From the NCBI RefSeq assembly GCF_959020145.1, contig NZ_CAUEQY010000012.1, positions 1-37,259 of the forward strand: 37,259 nucleotides of DNA. Reading direction: 5' to 3'. Under the pieces are notes generated by a model that was given only the letters and a program-made list of their open reading frames with translations, was not told where the DNA came from and made no database searches. A program made the translations under genes and the position numbers. This document shows, in pieces, positions 34,313 to 37,259 of this stretch (positions within the stretch are counted from its first letter, which is position 1; every line of letters starts with the position of its first letter). Source of the stretch: an uncultured Bifidobacterium sp. Lineage in GTDB: Bacteria; Actinomycetota; Actinomycetes; Actinomycetales; Bifidobacteriaceae.

Positions 34313-34624
34313 TGCGGGACCTCCTCGAATTTTTCCTCGCTTTTTCCTCGCGGTATTGCCAACCCGCGTTGTTCGTGCTATAAGCCTATGGTGTTCGAGC
34401 CTGGTTCGAACGCGTTTATGCCGGTATATGAGATACTTGCATGCAACGCACACATCACATATGGGCCAAGTTCACTCCAGATCATGTCAAAATCGCCGCG
34501 ATTGTGGCATACCTCCCCGTATGTACCTACAAAATCGTTGAAAATTCAGATTTTTTCCAGCTTTTTCCATAACTGAGTAAAGATTAAAATACCTGCTCTA
34601 CCGCAGTCCGACATTGCGTACATT
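34313..34624. other. leuC - IclR divergent control region
   Basis: With the promoter at 34625-34653 this makes a 348-bp gap. It should contain the leuC promoter and the regulator's operator. An AT-rich stretch at about 34537-34600 (GTTGAAAATTCAG, then TTTTTTCCAGCTTTTTCC) is the likeliest site. No leucine-rich leader peptide was found, which fits repressor control rather than attenuation. Confidence 0.5.
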
Positions 34625-34653
34625 TTGCATTTCAATATGTGAGATGGCATAAT
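34625..34653 (+). promoter_or_regulatory. Promoter of the IclR regulator, predicting a leaderless mRNA
   Basis: -35 TTGCAT (34625-34630), an exact 17-bp spacer and -10 CATAAT (34648-34653). Transcription would start 7-8 bases later, at or beside ATG 34661. No ribosome site precedes that ATG. Confidence 0.65.
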
Positions 34654-34660
34654 CCCTCTT

Positions 34661-35482
34661 ATGACTTCTTCGAATACAAGCACCACCATGCCTGAATCGC
34701 AGTCGGATGAGACTGAGCTTCCAGCTGAGACCCACCACACGACGTCTTCTCAAAGCAATGAGATTCATTCCGGTGTGGGTGTGCTTGACAAGACCGTCAA
34801 AATCCTTGACGCGCTTGAATCCGGTCCGGCAACGCTCGGACAGCTGGTTTCCTCGACGGGCTTGGCCCGACCGACCGCGCATCGACTGGCGATTGCGTTG
34901 GAGCGTCACCGTTTTGTGTTGCGTGATCAGCATGGTCGTTTCGTGCTTGGCTCGCGTTTTGCGGAATTGGCCGCTGCTGCCGGCGAGGATCGTTTGCTGA
35001 CCGCAGCCGCGCCGATTTTGCAGACGTTGCTGGATCGCACTGGCGAATCCGCGCAGATTTACCGCCGTCAGGGCGATATGCGCGTGTGCATCGCCGCCGT
35101 GGAGCGCGCTTCCGGTTTGCGTGATTCCATTCCGGTCGGTGCGATGCTGTCGATGGAGGCCGGTTCCGCGGCCCAGATTTTGCTGGCTTGGGAGGATTCC
35201 GAACGCCTGCATCAGGGGTTGCGTCACGCCAAGTTCACCGCGGCCAAGCTTACCGCCGTGCGCAAGCGCGGTTGGGCCGAGTCGGTCAACGAGCGCGATG
35301 AGGGCGTATGCTCGATTTCCGCGCCGATTCGCAATGCTTCCGGTCAGGTGATTGCCGCAATTTCGATTTCCGGCCCGGACGGTCGTATGGGGTCCAATCC
35401 CGGACGCCGTTACGCCCCGCTGGTTATGGCTGCCGGCAAGTATTTGACCGACGCCTTGATTAAGGCTTCTTCCGGTCGCTGA
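34661..35482 (+). CDS. IclR family regulator, LtbR-like
   Basis: 273 residues. After a Ser/Thr/Glu-rich N-terminal tail (about 35 residues), a winged helix-turn-helix (about 40-100: VLDKTVKILDALESGPATLGQLVSSTGLARPTAHRLAIALERHRFV) is followed by an IclR effector domain with LLDRTGESAQIYRRQGDMRVCIAAVE, GSAAQILLAW and SVNERDEGVCSISAPIRNASGQVIAAISISGP. Divergence from leuCD matches ltbR of Corynebacterium and ndgR of Streptomyces, which control leucine and other branched-chain genes. The probable role is repression of leuCD. The start lies at the predicted transcription start; ATG 34688 within the tail is an alternative. Confidence 0.92.
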   Translation: MTSSNTSTTMPESQSDETELPAETHHTTSSQSNEIHSGVGVLDKTVKILDALESGPATLGQLVSSTGLARPTAHRLAIALERHRFVLRDQHGRFVLGSRFAELAAAAGEDRLLTAAAPILQTLLDRTGESAQIYRRQGDMRVCIAAVERASGLRDSIPVGAMLSMEAGSAAQILLAWEDSERLHQGLRHAKFTAAKLTAVRKRGWAESVNERDEGVCSISAPIRNASGQVIAAISISGPDGRMGSNPGRRYAPLVMAAGKYLTDALIKASSGR

Positions 35483-35502
35483 CGGGCAATATACAGCCTC
35501 TC

Positions 35503-35538
35503 AACCGTGTTCCGCGATGCATGCAGGACACGGTTTTG
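35503..35538 (+). terminator. Intrinsic terminator after the IclR gene
   Basis: AACCGTGTTCC (35503-35513) pairs with GGACACGGTT (35526-35535), one bulged T, followed by TTGC. It lies 20 bp past the stop codon, between convergent genes. Confidence 0.75.
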
Positions 35539-35602
35539 CTATTTCCTGCCTTCCGCAAGTTTTGCCATTTCCTTGCAGGATTTGTCATTTCGCTCTTTTC
35601 AG

Positions 35603-37126
35603 CTACTTCTTACGCAGCCAAGTCAACAGTTTGCTCCACCATGTCGGCCGATGCAGCAGATCCACGCCTTCGGATTCGGGCTTCGATTCACTGGTCATGC
35701 CGTACGCGTACGCCTTGCCCGCGCTCGGTTTGCCCACCAATTCGCCGTATTCAAGCAGCTGCGTACGCGGCTCGTACGGATGGCGGATGTCGAACTCGAT
35801 CAGCCGCGCGGCCCGCTTCTGCGGCACCGGACCATACGATCCGAAACCGCTGGTGGGCGACGCGATCATCATCAGACCGCCAACCTTGCCTGGCGAAGCC
35901 GCCGTCTGCGCATCAGCCGAGGCCATTTCTCGCGAAACCGGCACTGTTCCAACGAATGCGTTGCGGTGATCATGCCCCGCGGAAATCGCAAAATAGTCAT
36001 GCTGTTCCAATATCGCGAATTCACCGCTGTCGGCATCCGGGCAGCTGACACCCTCCCCCAGATAACTGCCGGGAAGCGTTTTTTCCTCATCCAAAACGTA
36101 ATGTTTTCCAGCGAAATTGCGGTAGCCTTCAATCGCACGCGCCGCATTCGCCGCGGCCGGCTTAAGCAGTTGGTAATACTGTTGCACCGGAAAATGCTGG
36201 AATACCATGCACGGGACCGCCGGTTCCTGCGATTGCGCGGTTTCGTGCGATCCTGCCTGTTTCTGAGATTGCGTGGCCATCATTTCCGGCACTTCGGCAA
36301 GAAATCGCAACGCCTCCGCGGACGGGCTTCCGTACCCGCCGGAACGTGCGTAATCGCCCGAATCCAGCAATACCAAGCCCAGCACGGACATCGTATGGTC
36401 CACATCGGCAACCGGCAATGCGAAGGTGCCCGGCTCGCAAGCGAATACGCGCTGATTCGGCAAATACGATTCCGCCCGGAGTTGCACGAAACCTGCATCT
36501 TCCGCAGAATCCATGCTTCCCACAGAATTTGCAGAATTTGCGCCCCCGAGGCCGCTCTCGCCTCCCGTAGGCTCAGGGTTCACGCATCCGGGAAATTCCC
36601 TGCAAATGCTTTCGATTTCCGCATTGCTGAGCCCGCATTGAAAATCGTGGTTGCCGAATGTCACCGCCCACGGAATGCCGCGATCGGCAAGCGGACGCAC
36701 GAGCTGTTCGACAGTGGCGCGCACGGATGCGCAGGTGCGTTCCAGCGCAGCTTCGAACCGTTCTGACGCTTCGGAAGACTTGGATGAAGCGGTTCTGGAG
36801 GAAATCCCCGCGGCAGCGCTCCAACGACGTTTGCGCGTGGTTTGCGCGTATGCAGGATCATATCCTGCGATCTGATTGCCGGTGAAGATAACAATGTCCG
36901 GCCGTGTGGCGTCCAGCGACGCTTCAATGAGTTTGACGGTGTCTTTGCTGACTTTCGGCCCGTCTTGGATGTCGGTAAGCTGCAGCACGCGGAATTTGCC
37001 GGATTGGTGGAATTGCAGTCGCCCCAGTCTCGCGGATACGGAAAGCGGGCGATCGTCTCCCTCTTCCGCTGGTTGGATGCGCGGTCGCGTGGCCGCGGCT
37101 TTTGCTGCGTTCTGCAATTCAGTCAT
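35603..37126 (-). CDS. Calcineurin-like metallophosphoesterase, Dcr2/purple-acid-phosphatase-like
   Basis: 507 residues, no signal peptide. Metal motifs in order: LQLTDIQDG (about 49-57, Asp52), FTGNQIAG (about 81-88), FGNHDFQ (about 157-163), FQHFPVQQYY and AGHDHRNAF (about 383-391). The second motif usually reads GD with a metal-bridging Asp; here it is GN (Asn84), and DNA at 36873-36882 confirms the Asn codon. The first motif has DIQ instead of DxH. Two Ser/Ala-rich insertions lie near residues 105-125 and 195-220. It probably hydrolyses a phosphoester in the cytoplasm or at the membrane; substrate unknown. GGAAAC precedes ATG 37126; the frame to 37192 is unsupported. Confidence 0.86.
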   Translation of the reverse strand: MTELQNAAKAAATRPRIQPAEEGDDRPLSVSARLGRLQFHQSGKFRVLQLTDIQDGPKVSKDTVKLIEASLDATRPDIVIFTGNQIAGYDPAYAQTTRKRRWSAAAGISSRTASSKSSEASERFEAALERTCASVRATVEQLVRPLADRGIPWAVTFGNHDFQCGLSNAEIESICREFPGCVNPEPTGGESGLGGANSANSVGSMDSAEDAGFVQLRAESYLPNQRVFACEPGTFALPVADVDHTMSVLGLVLLDSGDYARSGGYGSPSAEALRFLAEVPEMMATQSQKQAGSHETAQSQEPAVPCMVFQHFPVQQYYQLLKPAAANAARAIEGYRNFAGKHYVLDEEKTLPGSYLGEGVSCPDADSGEFAILEQHDYFAISAGHDHRNAFVGTVPVSREMASADAQTAASPGKVGGLMMIASPTSGFGSYGPVPQKRAARLIEFDIRHPYEPRTQLLEYGELVGKPSAGKAYAYGMTSESKPESEGVDLLHRPTWWSKLLTWLRKK

Positions 37127-37195
37127 GTTTCCTAGGGTAGTGCAATTTTCTTGGACCGTGCCATAGTGACAAACTATACTTGCGAAAAACAAAAA

Positions 37196-37215
37196 ACCCT
37201 CGCATCCGCGAGGGT
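37196..37215 (-). terminator. Intrinsic terminator after tRNA-Gln
   Basis: ACCCTCGC and GCGAGGGT form a perfect 8-bp stem with a 4-nt loop. On the minus strand TTTTTTG follows. It starts three bases past the tRNA 3' end. Confidence 0.93.
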
Positions 37216-37218
37216 CAT

Positions 37219-37259
37219 TGGCTGGGATGCCTGGACTCGAACCAAGAATGGCTGAACCA
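37219..37259 (-). tRNA. tRNA-Gln, 3' part (cut by the window edge)
   Basis: On the minus strand the last 41 bases read as the end of an anticodon arm, a four-base variable loop, a T-arm (CTTGG-TTCGAGT-CCAGG), the acceptor strand CATCCCA, a G discriminator and an encoded CCA. The first bases in view, TGGTTCAGC, match the 3' side of a tRNA-Gln anticodon arm, giving anticodon positions 35-36 as TG. The wobble base is outside the window, so CTG or TTG cannot be told apart. The G discriminator argues against tRNA-His. Confidence 0.85.

Noticed and set aside
34313..34452. Leucine leader peptide and attenuator before leuC
   Set aside because: No short open frame with clustered Leu codons and no terminator/antiterminator pair was seen.

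Overview
The window looks like chromosomal core of a Bifidobacterium, probably near the adolescentis/catenulatum group. This is inferred from gene content, strong GGAGG-type ribosome sites, moderately high GC, a zinc-ribbon type L28, and a leuCD pair facing an IclR-type regulator as in other Actinobacteria. No database search was possible. No prophage, insertion sequence or CRISPR system was seen.

Layout. 1-1150: the end of rimM, then trmD (+). 1219-4759 (-): an esterase, an MFS transporter and an AraC regulator, probably one inducible uptake and hydrolysis locus. 4781-8697 (-): rsmD, recG and rpmB. 8994-12707: a TPR protein (-) and a divergent UMF1-type transporter (+). 12995-17202: a gluconate locus of gntR (-), gntK, gntP and a short 6-phosphogluconate dehydrogenase (+), which would import gluconate, phosphorylate it and decarboxylate it to ribulose 5-phosphate. 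17584-19567 (-): an aminotransferase and a TetR regulator. 19737-22168 (-): two tandem lipase-like paralogues. 22394-24385: a convergent MscS channel (+) and CPBP membrane protease (-). 24565-34312 (-): envelope and biosynthetic genes ddl, gpsA, plsC, murA, a dihydroorotate dehydrogenase, leuD and leuC. 34661-35482 (+): an IclR (LtbR-like) regulator facing leuC. 35603-37126 (-): a metallophosphoesterase. The right edge cuts a tRNA-Gln (-).

The most unusual content is between the genes. Two families of short palindromes form strictly periodic arrays. One (core CTCCA-N5-TGGAG) repeats every 53 bp in three arrays: 8181-8411, 30236-30464 and 31807-32095. The other (TGTCCGATTC-N4-GAAACGGACA) repeats every 50-51 bp in two arrays: 14569-14744 and 17215-17340. 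All five lie just 3' of a gene (rpmB, pyrD, leuD, gntK, gnd) in the same sense orientation. A lone copy sits at 17546-17573, and degenerate copies of both families appear inside the pyrD reading frame. A third kind of element, a 102-bp near-palindrome with 22-bp perfect arms followed by 25-bp tandem repeats, lies between gnd and the aminotransferase gene. Other notable sites are an exact 23-bp tandem repeat between the AraC regulator and the transporter, a tandem 15-bp palindrome upstream of ddl, a long hairpin in the gnd leader, and a promoter that predicts a leaderless mRNA for the IclR regulator.
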